A stretch of 64,000 bases of DNA from Geosiphon pyriformis (lineage: Eukaryota > Glomeromycota > Glomeromycetes > Archaeosporales > Geosiphonaceae), in assembly GCA_016748015.1 (NCBI GenBank), contig JAAOMT010000245.1, positions 1-64,000 on the forward strand, given 5' to 3'. The notes under the pieces were generated by a model that saw nothing but the letters and a program-made list of their open reading frames with translations, was not told where the DNA came from and searched no databases. Within the stretch, counting starts at the first letter, position 1, and each line of letters starts with the position of its first letter. Positions 1 through 11,848 of the stretch are shown in pieces. Position numbers and translations under genes: made by a program.

Positions 1-1807
1 AAATAAAAATTTTTTGATTCTTTTAGATATTTTACACAAAACTTGTACCAATTTGGAATTGGATTTTTAGAACCCAAATATTTTTATTTTCTGAACATTT
101 TCTAAGTTATTACTGTATTTTTTTGTTAATTAGTTGCTCTACATAAACAATGTCTAAGTTTTTTAATATTTAAATAAATCCACAATATTTATTTTTTCTC
201 AGTATTTTATTATATTTAAATAACACCATTACATTAATTATTTATATATTGGTTTTTATTAAAATTTTTATATATTAACGAAAAAATATTTACAAAATTT
301 GTTTTTAATTTTACTAGTATTATCAAATGTGATTTGTAATTATTTAGTATTTATTAAAAATATCTTTTCATTTATCTTTCATAACTAGAAATTTTTTTTT
401 GTTTTCTATTTTTTAATACTATTTTTGAAAATATTAATTTTGTTTCAATTACTGTATTTCTAAAATATTAAATTTTTTGGCTCTAAGTTATTTTATGTCT
501 AAATTTTTCTGTAGATTTTTATTGTTGTTTTATGTTAGCGGATTCTTATTTAGCATTAAAATAACTTCTGGTTTGGGTTTTGTTAATTTAAAAGAATTGA
601 TAGAGTTATTATTTATATAAAATTATTAGATTTCAATTTCTTGTTTATTTAATATTATTAGTTAAAATTTGATCCAAGAAATAACAAAAAATTATTTTTA
701 GTAACTTATTATTTTGGATTTTAAGATTTTTAGTTATTAATAATCCAATTTGTATAATAGCACAAATTTAACTAAATACTATAATTAAATTATGCAATAT
801 TTTAAACTATTTAACAATAAAATTTACCCCACTAGAATTTACATTTATTTTACTAAAATTTAATAGTGTTAAAATTCAAAATAGTACCACTTAAAGTTAT
901 ATATATATAAAGATTCTTTTTTTTAAGAAATATATCTTATATTTATAACTAATAAAAACTGAAATTCTTTATTTTATTACATTATAAACTAATAAATTCA
1001 AATTTAACTCATTATCAACTTTGCAAAAATTAATTAATTTTGAATTCTATAAATCTGCCAGAAAGACGTTTAATTGAATTTATTCTTAACTATTTTACAA
1101 AATTAACTTTTTATTTTTAAACTTAAATATATTATTATTAAAAATATAAATTATTTAGCTTGAAAATAATCTGAAACTAAAGTTTTACATAAAATTATGA
1201 CTTTTTAAAATTATTTCGATATGGGCTTTCATATATTAGATGTGGCAAGGTTGATTTTCCAAATATATTTTCCTAATTAGATTAGCTTTTTGGGGAAAAG
1301 ATCCTACAATCGATATTCATGTTTTACAAATAAAAACTTATTGGCAAGATTCAAAAGTGATTTTTTTTGTCAGAAGCAAAGGTCCTTTACTCACATTGTT
1401 GATAGTTCAAACGAACCTTCAATAATAAGCTCCTTTTCATTTATAAAACTTAGCCGAGATAAATATTTGAAAAAAATGTCAATAAACATTTAACACATGC
1501 CAGACTATCTTTATTTAATCTTACGCCAAGAGAAAAATGGGAGACTTAAAAGAAAGAAGCACATTAAAGCTAGAAAAAAATGATATCAAAATTCATTTCA
1601 AATGGTTTAAGTTCAAAAAATTTAAAATTAGCCCCATTACAAGTTAAAGTGATTATGAATAATCTACTCTATTCCATAATTTTTATTTTTGTAATAAAAA
1701 ATGAAATTCTCTCTTTTGAATTGTTTTAACATAATTCTAATCAAAAAATTATAAGATTTCAATTTTAAAAAACTAATTTAAAGTTGGAATGAATAAAGGT
1801 TTTACCA
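1..1807. other. AT-rich intergenic region, no supported gene
   Basis: The stretch is dominated by A/T runs with frequent stops in all frames. The only open frame of note, 67 codons at 1290-1493 (+), has no recognisable motif, so I do not call it a gene. From about 1,500 the composition rises slightly toward the 3' flank of the aquaporin gene. Confidence 0.6.
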
Positions 1808-3138
1808 TTATAGAAGTAACGATTCCTTTTCTTTTGGAAACATAATAGAATATAAGAAAGAATAAGTTACTGTGGCAAGTAATGGACCTAGCCAATATAC
1901 CCAATGATCTAAATTTCATTTGTAAAATGTAAATTAAAATTAAAGATTGTAGAGAAAAGGAAATATAATCAAAAAAGATTTGTAAGCTATTTTACGTACC
2001 CGAAAAGTCTTTATTTATTAAAGCGAATGCAAAACACTTTGCCGGATTCATGGTTGCCCTTAATATTTAAAGGATGCCAAATTAGCATTATCAAGATTAT
2101 TCAAAACGATTCAAGAATAAACATCCAATTACCCAGGCCATCCAGCATTCAATCCCATACTAATCCAAGCCAGTATTCCAATGATTATGGAAATAACAAA
2201 GCCGGTTATTTCCAATTTAAGTGCAATCTTCCGATTGGGATTCAGAGCGAGAGCAAATATCCCACACGCTAATCCTAAACTAAAAATCATTTCTCCAATT
2301 AATACTAAAGAAATATCGATTAATTTTTTATCAAAGTGACAGAGGCCTATCGGTAAAGATTTTGGTGATGTTTTAGCTTCATCTATCAATAGACTAATTA
2401 GAAATGCCCCAATCGTTCCACCGCACAATTGGAAGGCTACATATAGAATACCACGCGGGATTGAGCAAACTCGAAGAGAGATCGCTGTAAAGATTACAAA
2501 TGGATTCAAGAAAGCACCTAGGATAAATTAATGTTTATGAAAAGAGTAAATTTTTGAGATGCTTCGATTACTTAAGGAGAAATAAATAAATTCGAATTTT
2601 TACAAATGACTCACCAGAAATTGGACCAACGATAATAACTAAAAGGGTAATTATAGGAATTAAAGCGATTATGGTTACCGGTATTGGAAACCTATATAGT
2701 TAAGAAATATTCTTTAAGAAATCCAGCCCCAGCTGCATGTGTAGACATAATGTAAAAAGATTAAAAATTGCAATCGCATTATCAAAAGCTAAAAACTCAC
2801 GTTGTAGGTGTTATAAACTTCTCAAGAGCTCCAATGAAAAACATCAAGAAAAAAGTTCCTAATCCATCTATAAATGCTTCTCGCCATAAGCTAATCAGCT
2901 TTAATTCATCAAAATTCACCATTGATTTCATATCTAAGTAGTAGGTAAAGTTTGGTTTGTTCAATTTATCATCTTGAATAGAGCTAAAATTTGTTTCGGG
3001 CTGTTCTCTAATTATTTGGAGATATGAACACTCTGTGGATTTTGAAACACGATCACAAAGAGTGTTGCGACAATTACAAATATCTATAAAATTGTGATTA
3101 GGATGTGGTGCAATTTGGTGAGAGCCTTTTTCAGACAT
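1808..3138 (-). CDS. Aquaporin-like membrane channel (MIP family), 5 exons
   Basis: Predicted exons on the minus strand are 3138-2801, 2691-2615, 2517-2133, 2058-2000 and 1908-1808. They total 960 nt, giving 319 residues, and every join is GT-AG and keeps frame. The protein has about 84 N-terminal residues before TM1 (from near W85, with GLGTFFLMF). TM2 leads into SGAFLNPF, where the first pore box is NPF (143-145) instead of NPA. TM3 to TM5 follow, then the second box MNPAKC with NPA at 271-273. TM6 lies in HWVYWLGPLLATVTYSFLY, and the stop is at 1808. The family forms tetrameric channels for water, glycerol or small solutes. The Arg that normally follows the second NPA and lines the selectivity filter is Lys274 here, so the substrate is uncertain. 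The start is the first ATG of exon 1. The call of a six-helix MIP is firm; transport activity is inferred. Confidence 0.88.
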
Positions 3139-6100
3139 GATGTAATTACGAAAAAATTTTTGTCAAAGAATTCAGAATTCTAATAACTTAGAGAGTGGTT
3201 ATACCCTGCGTGAATGGCAAATAGTTCAGTTTGCTGGAGCGATTTATCAAAATATGGGGACCTTATCGCGGATAATTTCATTCACTATTGAGATTTACAT
3301 AACCTTATTAGCTTAGAATCTACATGTCATCGAAAAGGAATTTATCATCTTACTACTCACAAGAGGATTTACAAGGACACCATTCAAACTTCCATGAATT
3401 TTTCGAAATAAATTTCATTTTCCCTCCTATGGTCATTGTCCAGGAAAGTTTTTTTTCCCCATGGCCCCAATATTTACATTATATAATATCATTTCAAGAT
3501 CGAAATTGGGTTTGGTCTTGTTCAATACTTGCGTATAGAAAAACGTGGTATTTGATGATCAACTTTGTTGGCGTCGTCAATTCACAATATTTTATCTCAA
3601 AAAAAAAGGAAACTCTTTGTTTTTTTGGTTCTAAAATTTGTTAATCTGTTTTTGAAACTTGAAATTTTGGGAGTTTCATGTTTTTCTTTGTCTTAAAAAA
3701 ATAACATGTTTCGTAAAAACAATGCAAATGGTTAGAGGTGGTCATTATTTCGAAACTAATTCCATTAGTCCAAGATCTATGATCCAGCTTTCACCTTAAA
3801 AAGTAATTAGCACGTAGCATTATTCCTAATTAGATATTATTCACGTTCAACAAGTAAACGTCCTCAGAGTTACATTCAAATATGGGGTAAATCTAAGAAT
3901 AGAAGATTGTCAGATATTGACACAGAGTTTCTTTTAATCCGTGTAAAATGCGCAATAGTACAGATTTTTTTCTTCTTTGCATGAAGAATTCCTTGCCAAA
4001 ATCCAGAAAAAAAATAACATGATCCATTGAAAAGATGTTTGCTTCAAATAATCAAGTTGATTTTCTTCTAAATTATGGTTTGTTTGCTTGTTTAAACTTC
4101 CATGTTAAAAACGATCAAGAAATCAAAAGCTTTGGAAGGAAACAAAGGGATTTACAATAATGCAAACTGGTTCGATTCAAATTCTGAATGCAAATTGTAT
4201 ATAATAAAACCTTTAACCTTATTTTCAATTAGCATTTTTGGCCGCAATGTCGAAAAAGAAGTATCGTTATCCAAATAGTCTTTGTACTTTATAGAAAAGA
4301 AATCATTAGAAGAATCTAAAAATTCTAGTTTCTGCGTTTCGATCAATTTAGGGAATAAAAATGCGCGATCCGATTTATTGCATTTCGTCATTGTCATCCG
4401 AATATTAATATTATAATGAAATTATGTACATAAAATTTTTTTGGCAATGATGATTTTCTTACTGAAGGATAAAAAAAAGTCTGATTGATTTGATTGACCA
4501 TTTTTTCTCTTAAATCACTACTTGCAATCTTATGAGTAACTTGAAAGATATTAATTGTTACGATACATTAAAAGTTAGAAAACTCTAGTAATATAAGGTT
4601 TATTATTGAGAATAATAAAGAAACTTTCGTCCTTTGTTCCTTAATCTAGAGAAAACTTTTTTTTTTACTAAACTAGATAATTTACTAAAAGAAGTTCTAT
4701 TAAACTATTTGATAACTCTTTACTTTTTTTTAACCCAAAAACTATTAAACAGAAATTAGTAATCGTGCTTTTATATGCCGTATATTAGTGCATTAAGGAA
4801 TTTGAATTCAAAGTTTTTCTGAAAAATTGTTTATAGATCATCCGAATAGAATTTCTCAAAATGTCGTTCTACCATTTTTCACAAGAAACCGATTCCTGCA
4901 TCTGATTTCAAAATTTATTGACTTAGATCTCAACATAGAAAAAAAATTTTTTTTTGAGCTCTTAATAATCTATTTTTCTCTAATTAAGAACCTCAAAAAG
5001 TATTGTTGTAGGGACAGACATTTTCGAGGCATATTCTGTACAACAAAAATTCATGCAAAATTAAACAGATAGCTTTTTAATACCTTTTCACCTAGGATTA
5101 TCTAGAGGAAATCGAAGAATTTCAAATTATTTAAGCTTTTTTTTAAAAACATATACATATATATATATATTATTGCTTATATAAATTTCGAAAAATATAA
5201 ATTAAATTCCATATTTAATGGTTAAAAAAGTTTCATAATTAAAAAAAAAACTAATTGTATATTGGTTGTATATTTTATTTTAGTTAATAATAGTTAAATA
5301 AAAAATATAATTTATTAAAAAATTAATAATTAAACATATATTTTTATTTTTTATTATTAAATGACATAATTTTTATTTATTTATTCTTTAAAAATGGTAA
5401 CCAATTATTTGTAAAGTCTATATACAGATATTTCCATAATTAAAAATTTAATTTTTTTGTTTTCTTATATTTATTTTATAATAAATTTTAAATGTAATAT
5501 GATTAATAATTTATAACAAATAATGCATATATAATAAAAATTACTAAAATATTTAGACTAGAAGTTGAAGCGCAGAATGTAGTTGAAAAGCGATTAGAAG
5601 AGGCACTGTAGTTTGTTTATCAAGAGATTCGTAGCCTAACTGGTTTTTCAATAGTAACAACATTAAAGAGGAAATGCCCTAACATAGAAGAGGTCTATTT
5701 TGATTTCTTTAATAGAAATATGTAAACAAGTACCAAAAATTTAATAATTGAAATGAGAGATTGTAAAATTTCTTATTTTTGTAAACAGTTGCAACTCCAC
5801 ATTTAATTATAAATAAATATATTATTATTGTTTTACAATTAATTTTCCTTATTTTAAAATTTTAATTTACATTAAGAACCTCAAGTTTTAATTAATATGA
5901 TAAGCTTTTTTAGATTTTACATGTAATTATTCTAAAGAGTGCCAATGTGTCAAGAGTGAAAAAGTTAGGGTTAGACTTTTTAACCAAACAATTTTTAAAA
6001 AATATTGATAAAAATGGTCTATCTGTTTATTATTATTGAAAAAATTGTGCATAAATCCAAACCTTCATTTTATTTTTTGATTGAAAAAACTTAATTCAAA

Positions 6101-6444
6101 TAAATACAAAAATTTATATTTAATTATTAGTTCAAAAAACTTGATACAAAAATAAAAATTCAGTATTAATTAATATAACTTTTTTTTTAATATTACTGCT
6201 TATTTTAAATTTTGTAATATAAAAATTAATTATTATCTATTTAGATATAATATAATATTATATTTTAAGTATAGATTATGCATTTTTATATAATAATCAA
6301 TTATATAAACTTATATTAAGACTATACTAAGTTAAGAATTAAAACTTTTTTAACTATTTTAAAATATAAACTTAAATTTTATTTTAGTTTTAAAGGCTTT
6401 AAAACTAATTAAATTTTAAAATAGGCTTTAATTTAAACAGAATT
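3139..6444. other. Intergenic region with only unsupported small ORFs
   Basis: The first 1.2 kb upstream of the aquaporin gene is less AT-rich than the rest and probably holds its promoter and perhaps unrecognised exons. Open frames at 3324-3644 (+, 106 codons), 4152-4397 (-, 81 codons) and 4827-5072 (+, 81 codons, TTG-initiated) have no motif I recognise. From about 5,100 to 6,440 the sequence is A/T-rich except for the short relic at 5555-5725. Confidence 0.4.
5555..5725 (+). pseudogene. Short decayed coding relic, unknown
   Basis: Within an AT desert this 57-codon frame reads as protein-like sequence with a single internal TAG. It starts RLEVEAQNVVEKRLEEAL and, after the TAG, continues through LKRKCPNIEEVYFDFF to a TAA stop. 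The local base composition is richer in G/C than its flanks. I do not recognise the family. It may be the last exon of a dead gene or a transposon scrap. Low confidence. Confidence 0.25.
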
Positions 6445-6558
6445 ATTTTAATTTTACAAAATACTGCCTAGTTTTATACATCAAAGAAATGATTTATACT
6501 AGGTATGAATCATGTTTTTTCTATACACGACCAGCCATTTGGGCCAATCAAAACAATA

Positions 6559-7227
6559 TTATACAGCTATATGAACCAAAATCGAATTACTTATCCCAAA
6601 AAAAAACAAACAAGTTCTGCAAAATTCAAAATATACATTAAAAGTCTTAGTTATGCCAAGCATCTTAATCACACTAGCAGAAAACTCTGAAGCCAAACCA
6701 GAGACTGATATGAGAACTAAATTATCAAGGGGAATCAAGTCATTTTTTTCCATATATGTTCAATGTTTAGCATGAACTAACCAAACATCATCCTTAAAAG
6801 CAAGACTGAGGGAGTGCACAAACTTAACAATCTCATGATTGGCAATTTTAGAATCATGGAAAATGAAAATAGTCTCACAAAACCAACCATCAAAAACACA
6901 ATCCTTAAAAAGAGCCATTGACAAAAAAGAATCAAAAATACAGATTGATAACAACTGGAGCACATCCAAAGAGAAATGAGAGAAACCCAAAAGTGACTTT
7001 CAAGAATTCACATAGAATTCCAGTATTAGATGTTAAGTAGGCTCATCAATCCTATAGGAAAACACATGATCTGATATTTCCACCTTGTTACAGTACAAGC
7101 ACAGTACACTGGAATAACATTTATCATAAAAGCACTTATGAATGGCCACAGGCAACCGACAATACAAAGCTTTTATAAAATAAGTGTGCGCATTAGCCGA
7201 GGCCTTACTGGTATAACCAGCAGCCAT
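6559..7227 (-). pseudogene. LINE ORF2 C-terminal region with zinc-finger-like motif (copy A)
   Basis: Broken minus-strand frames (7033-7227, 6760-6990, 6559-6753) match the C-terminal part of the LINE at 40.2-40.9 kb. The segment SVLCLYCNKVEISDHVFSY has the Cys-x2-Cys...His arrangement of the zinc-binding region found after many LINE reverse transcriptases. The frame changes between segments show the copy is dead. Confidence 0.65.
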
Positions 7228-7242
7228 GTGTAAATTAAGATA

Positions 7243-7886
7243 TCATACTAGCAAAAAATGGTGCCAATCAATCTTAGAAGTCAAATCATGAGGCAAAAAC
7301 TTTGAACCAGAACCAATCTCCCAATATACACAACAGACAGAATAATAAACATCATAAACAAAATGTCTAGAATTGCCAGAAATAATACTGTTTTTAGCCA
7401 CCAAAAAATGTTTACTTAGACGAGAAAAAAAAAACCAATCAAAAATAGACATGTCATCAGCAAATGAATCAGCATGGTCATTTCCTGGAATATCAGAATG
7501 ACTTTTCACCTTGTGCCAACTAACACTCAAATTTTTACTGTGAATAATATTAACTATATGCCAACACTCGATCCAATACTGATTACAAAAATTGGGACAT
7601 GCCAAAACCAATTCTGATTTGTAAGCATCCAAAGCAGATTGACTATTCAAAAACAAATAAACAGAACTAGATAAAGAAACATATTCTAGAACCAACACAA
7701 TAGTCTGCATTTCAGCCAAAGTAGACAACATCAAACTCAATACTTCAATGGCCAAACCTGAATTAATGTCTTCAAAAAAAACAGCAGTACCAGTCTTACA
7801 GCCAACTGTGCCTAAACTTCTTAGAGACCCATCCATATATACAGATAAACTACCAGTACCAACTTGAAACAGATGATCATATACAG
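7243..7886 (-). pseudogene. LINE ORF2 RNase H domain fragment (copy A)
   Basis: The frame is open from inside the LTR (about 7998) down to 7243, but only the part below 7886 is LINE sequence. RNase H1-like motifs are visible: SVYMDGSL with the first Asp, TLAEMQTI with the Glu, FLNSQSALDA where the usual Asp is Asn, and GNDHAD with the last Asp. The neighbouring copy at 30.2 kb has YSDSQ in the third position, so Asn here is probably a loss-of-function change. In an intact element this domain would remove RNA from the RNA:DNA hybrid after target-primed reverse transcription. Confidence 0.75.
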
Positions 7887-8870
7887 TGTTACTGGAGGTT
7901 TTTTTGGTCTCTTTTTTGTAATGTTGTTGATACTTATTTGCTGTGAATTCACGTTTTCTGGATGTGGTTGAACCTCCAGTAACTGAATTTATCTTCAAAT
8001 TATCTTCTATAATTTGAACTTGCTGGGCTTATGAATGGAATGGCCAATTCCGTGCCAGTTGCTTTATGTAGTTACATTGTAGTAAATGTTAACTCTTTCC
8101 CAAGAATTGCTCGTCTGGAAGCTTACTAAAAATATGTAGTTACTTTGCTGTGAAAGTCAACTTTTCTATAAGAATCTCGTCTGTAGGCTACTCTAATGAT
8201 TGTAATAAGAAAAGAAAGAAAAATAAAAGAAGTGTAAAAGAAATAAGATCTTATCAAAGGAAACGTTTTCTATCCAGGCCTGGAGTCACTAACAGTTTAC
8301 TGAAATTGGTAGCTAATCAATTTCGAAATGTTAGTTGGGTTTTGGGGATTTTCCAAGTACAATAATTTAGAGAATTTGGTTTTTCGAATTATTTGATATT
8401 TATTTCTTTTTGTGTGTATAAAAATGGTTTGTAAAAGATAAATCTAAAGTAAGATACATTTTCTCGAAAAGAGAAGCTCTTCTTTTATACAACTTGTCAT
8501 AACACTATTCTATGAACTCAAACTTTGCTATTTTCTACAATTTTGCTGAACTAAAGATACATTTCGGCAAACTATAAGTTATTTCGGCAAACTATTAGAT
8601 ATTTCGGTGAACTATCAATTATTTCAGCAAATTTCTACAAATTTCGGCAAACTTTTTGAATGTTACATAGTTCGGGGTATTGCATGATTGATTATTGCAA
8701 TTAGGTTACATTGGTGTTGTGTACAATTTGAGTTATTAATTAAATGATAATTTCGGACATTTTTGCTAATATAATAAGTAATCATTTAAAACGATAATAT
8801 ATGCTAATTAATGATAGGAATTATAAGATAATTTCATGCTAAATAATATCTTTAATTTCGTTTGGTAACA
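7887..8870 (-). repeat. LTR A (3' LTR of element 1)
   Basis: This 984-bp repeat starts TGTTACTGG and ends GGTAACA on the plus strand, an inverted terminal TGTTAC/GTAACA pair. It matches LTR B and LTR C along its length with many single-base differences. B and C share features that A lacks, such as the duplicated AAAATAAAAG block, so A is the outlier. Confidence 0.93.
8561..8660 (-). repeat. Five 20-bp tandem repeats inside LTR A
   Basis: Five consecutive 20-bp units each start with ATTTCGGCAAACT or a close variant. A degenerate unit precedes them at about 8540-8560. The unit core TTCGGCRAA is close to the inverted repeat TTCG/CGAA. The array lies about 210-310 bp inside the 5' edge of the LTR as read on the minus strand, in probable U3, where promoter or enhancer elements reside. 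Confidence 0.8.
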
Positions 8871-8873
8871 TAA

Positions 8874-8883
8874 CCTCCTCCTC
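8874..8883 (-). other. Polypurine tract, element 1
   Basis: On the minus strand GAGGAGGAGG lies three bases before the 3' LTR start (TTA then TGTTACC). This is the expected position and composition of the plus-strand primer for reverse transcription. The same tract occurs in element 2 at 17764-17773. Confidence 0.8.
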
Positions 8884-8972
8884 AAGACTGAGCTCCGTCG
8901 AAGTCCAAGTACTGTCTGTTTTTTTTTCAGATAATAATCCAAAATTATTGAAGAAATTTGGTCTGAAAATTG

Positions 8973-9560
8973 TTAAAATTTCAGTTCTGTGAGTTTTCCA
9001 ATGTATTGAATCTTCAAAGGTTGAAAAATCGGGTTTTGTAGTATGTTTTCACAGGTATAGAATAGGTCATAAAGTCTAAGAGCGGCTCTAAGCCTGTAGT
9101 GACTGTTTGTTAATCCAGCTGTTGTCTTGAATTCATTGTGGAGTTGTTTCTGAATAGCTTCTTTTGTGAGATTTGCTGTTGTAAGTTCCAGTTTCTGTTT
9201 GTAGAGTGTTTTTCCAATGTGAAAATATCTATAGATTGGAGGATATTTAGTGTTTTCCTTATTGAGACACAGTTGAAGTTTTTGTTGAATTGTAGCATTT
9301 GATAGAATACTAATCGGAGTGAGCATTAGGTTTTCTCTTAAAGCAAGCTTTAAAAGTTTTGGCAGGTAAATTCCAGTATAACTTCTTGTGTTCTTTTTAT
9401 ATGGGTGATATTTTCGTGAGTTTGGGACTAAATTTGTAACTACTTCTGTTTGGGTATAATTAATGTGGTTTCCAGTAACAGTAATAAATAATTTGGGTAT
9501 TGTTTTTAAAGCTAACATTAGTTTTTGGGATAATTGTTGAATGTTTTGAGGAATAGTCAT
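8973..9560 (-). pseudogene. Accessory ORF3 downstream of integrase, truncated copy (element 1)
   Basis: An ATG at 9560 opens a frame different from gag-pol. It encodes about 195 residues starting MTIPQNIQQLSQKLMLAL and ends at a TAA where element 2 has CAA, so this copy is truncated. Visible features are mixed helical sequence, a basic patch HPYKKNTRSY, and no signal peptide, transmembrane segment or Cys cluster. It resembles no retroviral Env and I do not recognise the fold. Its position between integrase and the 3' LTR is that of env or accessory genes. See the longer copy at 17729-18448. Confidence 0.7.
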
Positions 9561-9679
9561 TATAAGCAATTGAAAAAAAAAAAAAAATTTATTTTTGGTG
9601 TATGGGTTTTTATGTTATTTTTGTTTTTGTTTTTGTGAGATTGTTTCTAAATTATAAGAGAATGACTAGTAAAATTAAA

Positions 9680-11065
9680 TTAAGTGTTCAGGTTGGAAGG
9701 TTGTTCAATGACAACTATTGGTTCTAAGTTTTGGGGAATATCTTCGTGACTGACCAAAAGGGAATGTGTACCAATTTGTGAAATTAATGGTTCAGGATTG
9801 TTTCTGGAATGATAGTGTTTCAAACGATCTCCATGTGCAACTTTTGCTAGGATTTTGTCATCAAGTCTTAGCTTGTATGATCCATTGCCTAGGATTTTAT
9901 GGATAAAGAATGGTCCATCCCATTTATTTTCAAATTTTCCACTCCATTGTTTTTCAGCTTTAGTTCTGTGTAAGAGAACTTTGTTTCCAATTTTGAATTT
10001 ATTGGAGACTGAAGGCAATTTGTCATCATGCCATTCTTTTTGTTGAGCTTGGAAGTGTTCAATATGGGTGGCTGCTATTCGTCGTTTTCCTTCCAATGTA
10101 CTAAGCAGAGTGTAGGCTCTTCGCTGAAGCGTTTCTTGGAAATTGTTTTTATCGATCAGTTGTGTTGAGTATGTTTCCACTGTGAAACTAATTGGTAATA
10201 TTGCCATCCTTCCATAAGTTAAATCAAATGGTGTGTGTTTCGTGGTATCTTGTTTTAATGTCCTATATGCTAGTAACACTAATAGAATAAAGAGATCCCA
10301 TTCTTGCTCAAAATCGGTTGAGACTTTGGCTAATGACTCACACAATGTTCTGTTAAAACGTTTCACAAGTCCGTTTGTTTGTGGATAATAGGGCGAAGAC
10401 AGAGGTCTTTTAACATTGAATTGTTCACAAATTTCTTGTATCAGGTTGTTTACAAAGTGTGTTCCCTGATCGGATAAAAGTTCAATTGGACATCCATGTC
10501 TACAAATGATGTCTTCGTAGATAAAATTTGCTACTGATTTTGCATCTGCTCATTGAATGGCTCTGGCTTCAGGCCATTTAGTAAGATAGTCTACAGCTAC
10601 TGCAATATAATGGTTTTCTTGAGTGGTAATAGATAGTGGTCCGACTAAATCGATACCAACTCTGTCAAAAGACTGTCTAACTTTGATTGGATTTAAAGGT
10701 TCTGTAGGGTGAGTTTCTTCTCTTCTTTGACAACTATCACAAGATTCGACATATTCGTGAATGTCTTTTCTCATTCAAGGCCAAAAGTAGTATTCTAGTG
10801 TTCTTTGGGTGGTGCTATTTTTTCCGAAGTGTGCTGATGAAGGATCCGAGTGCATGTTGTATAAAATGGTCTCTTTTTCCTGTTCTTGTATTAATCTGAG
10901 TGGTTTGGTTGGGTTTTTGAAATTTCGATAATAGATAATGTTGTTGTATAGAAAATATTGTTTGGCTTGTTGTTGTAACTGATGTTTTTTGTCTGGGGAC
11001 CAATCTGTTGGGATTGTTAATGTCTCCAAATATTGTTTAAGATTGTTGTAGTTTTCGGGGTTCAT
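9680..11065 (-). pseudogene. Integrase region (element 1)
   Basis: From high to low coordinate there is an HHCC zinc-binding motif (NMHSDPSSAHF, then SCDSCQRR), the core with GIDLVGP and LLSDQGTHF, and a C-terminal module with KWDGPFFIHKILGNGSYKLR resembling a GPY/F domain. In-frame TGA codons at 10775 and 10550 correspond to CGA in element 2. The third catalytic residue is lost: the segment reads LVKRFNR where element 2 has LVEHFNR. The polyprotein ends at 9680 after PSNLNT. Integrase would insert the cDNA into chromosomes; this copy cannot. Confidence 0.88.
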
Positions 11066-11248
11066 TGTTTGTTGTTTTGATGCTGTTAATTCAATTGGGT
11101 GTTGGTTTTGTTTCTAATCTTGCCTTATCCTTGAGAGACAATCAACGTTGGTGTGGAGTTTTCCTGGTTTGTAGTGTACAATGTATCAATAATTAGCTAA
11201 AAATCCTGTCCATTGGGTTTGTTTTGCGTTCAGCTGGGTGTTTTTGTT

Positions 11249-11833
11249 TTAAAGCCATTTAAGTCCAATATTATCAGTGATAATATCAAATTCTTTGGGT
11301 CTGAGGTAAAAGTTAAAGTAATGTAGAGCCCAGATTACTGCTGCGGTTTCTAATTCTGTTGTGGGATAGTTCTTTTTGGCTGGCTTTAATGTTCTACTAG
11401 CATAAGCAATTACTCGCTTATTTCCATTGTCATCTAACTGTGATAAGATGGCACCAAAGGCAGTATAAGAAGCATCAGTTGCTAACCGGAATTGGTTGCT
11501 GAAGTCTGGGTAGGCGAAGATTGGGGCTGTTGTGAGTTTTTTCTTGAGTATCTTGAAGGCATTTTGGTGTTCTTTTGTCCATTTGTATTCAACATTTTTT
11601 GTAGTGAGCTGATTGAGAGGTTTTGCAATTTCTGAGAATCCTTTGATGAATTTTCGGTAATAGGATGCTAATCCAATAAATCCTCTTAATTCTGTGGTAT
11701 TTCGTGAAGTTTTGAAGTTTTTAACAGTACTGATTTTTCCGGGGTCTGGTTTAATTCCATCTTTGTTAACAATGTGACCAAGAAAAGCTAAACTTGTTTT
11801 TCCAAAGTAGTATTTTTCAATGTTCAGTTTCAA
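11249..11833 (-). pseudogene. RT connection and RNase H region (element 1)
   Basis: The frame begins with the RT thumb/connection (GHIVNKDGIKPDPGK, GFIGLASYYRKFI) and continues into RNase H. RNase H motifs are RLATDASYTAFGA (first Asp), TTELETAA (Glu) and IITDNIGLKWL (Asp). It ends at a TAA at 11249 where element 2 reads CAA, shortly before the integrase linker. A further TGA at 11186-11188 corresponds to CGA in element 2. Confidence 0.85.
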
Positions 11834-11848
11834 TCCTGCTTTCCGTAA

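Larger units (their letters stand above)
6445..7886 (-). mobile_element. LINE copy A: 3' fragment (RNase H to 3' end), cut by an LTR
   Basis: This is the 3' part of the LINE family found four more times in the window. Reading on the minus strand it contains the RNase H domain, the C-terminal zinc-finger-like region and the 3' untranslated tail. The tail matches those of the copies ending near 31,485 and 40,075 (for example the stretch before CATTTCTTTGATGTAT). The LINE stops abruptly at 7886, where the LTR terminus TGTTACTGG begins. The missing 5' part is not on the far side of the LTR array, so a simple insertion is not enough to explain the junction. Confidence 0.8.

Noticed and set aside
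3324-3644. 106-codon plus-strand ORF upstream of the aquaporin gene
   Set aside because: No motif, no plausible splice partners, and it overlaps the likely promoter of the aquaporin gene.
7243-7998. A single 251-codon gene starting at 7998
   Set aside because: Codons above 7886 belong to the LTR and the same peptide start occurs at 16889. The frame is an accidental LTR-LINE fusion.
8561-8660. Heat-shock elements in the LTR repeats (TTC...GAA)
   Set aside because: The TTC and GAA half sites are three bases apart, not two, and the units are 20 bp apart rather than alternating 5-bp modules.
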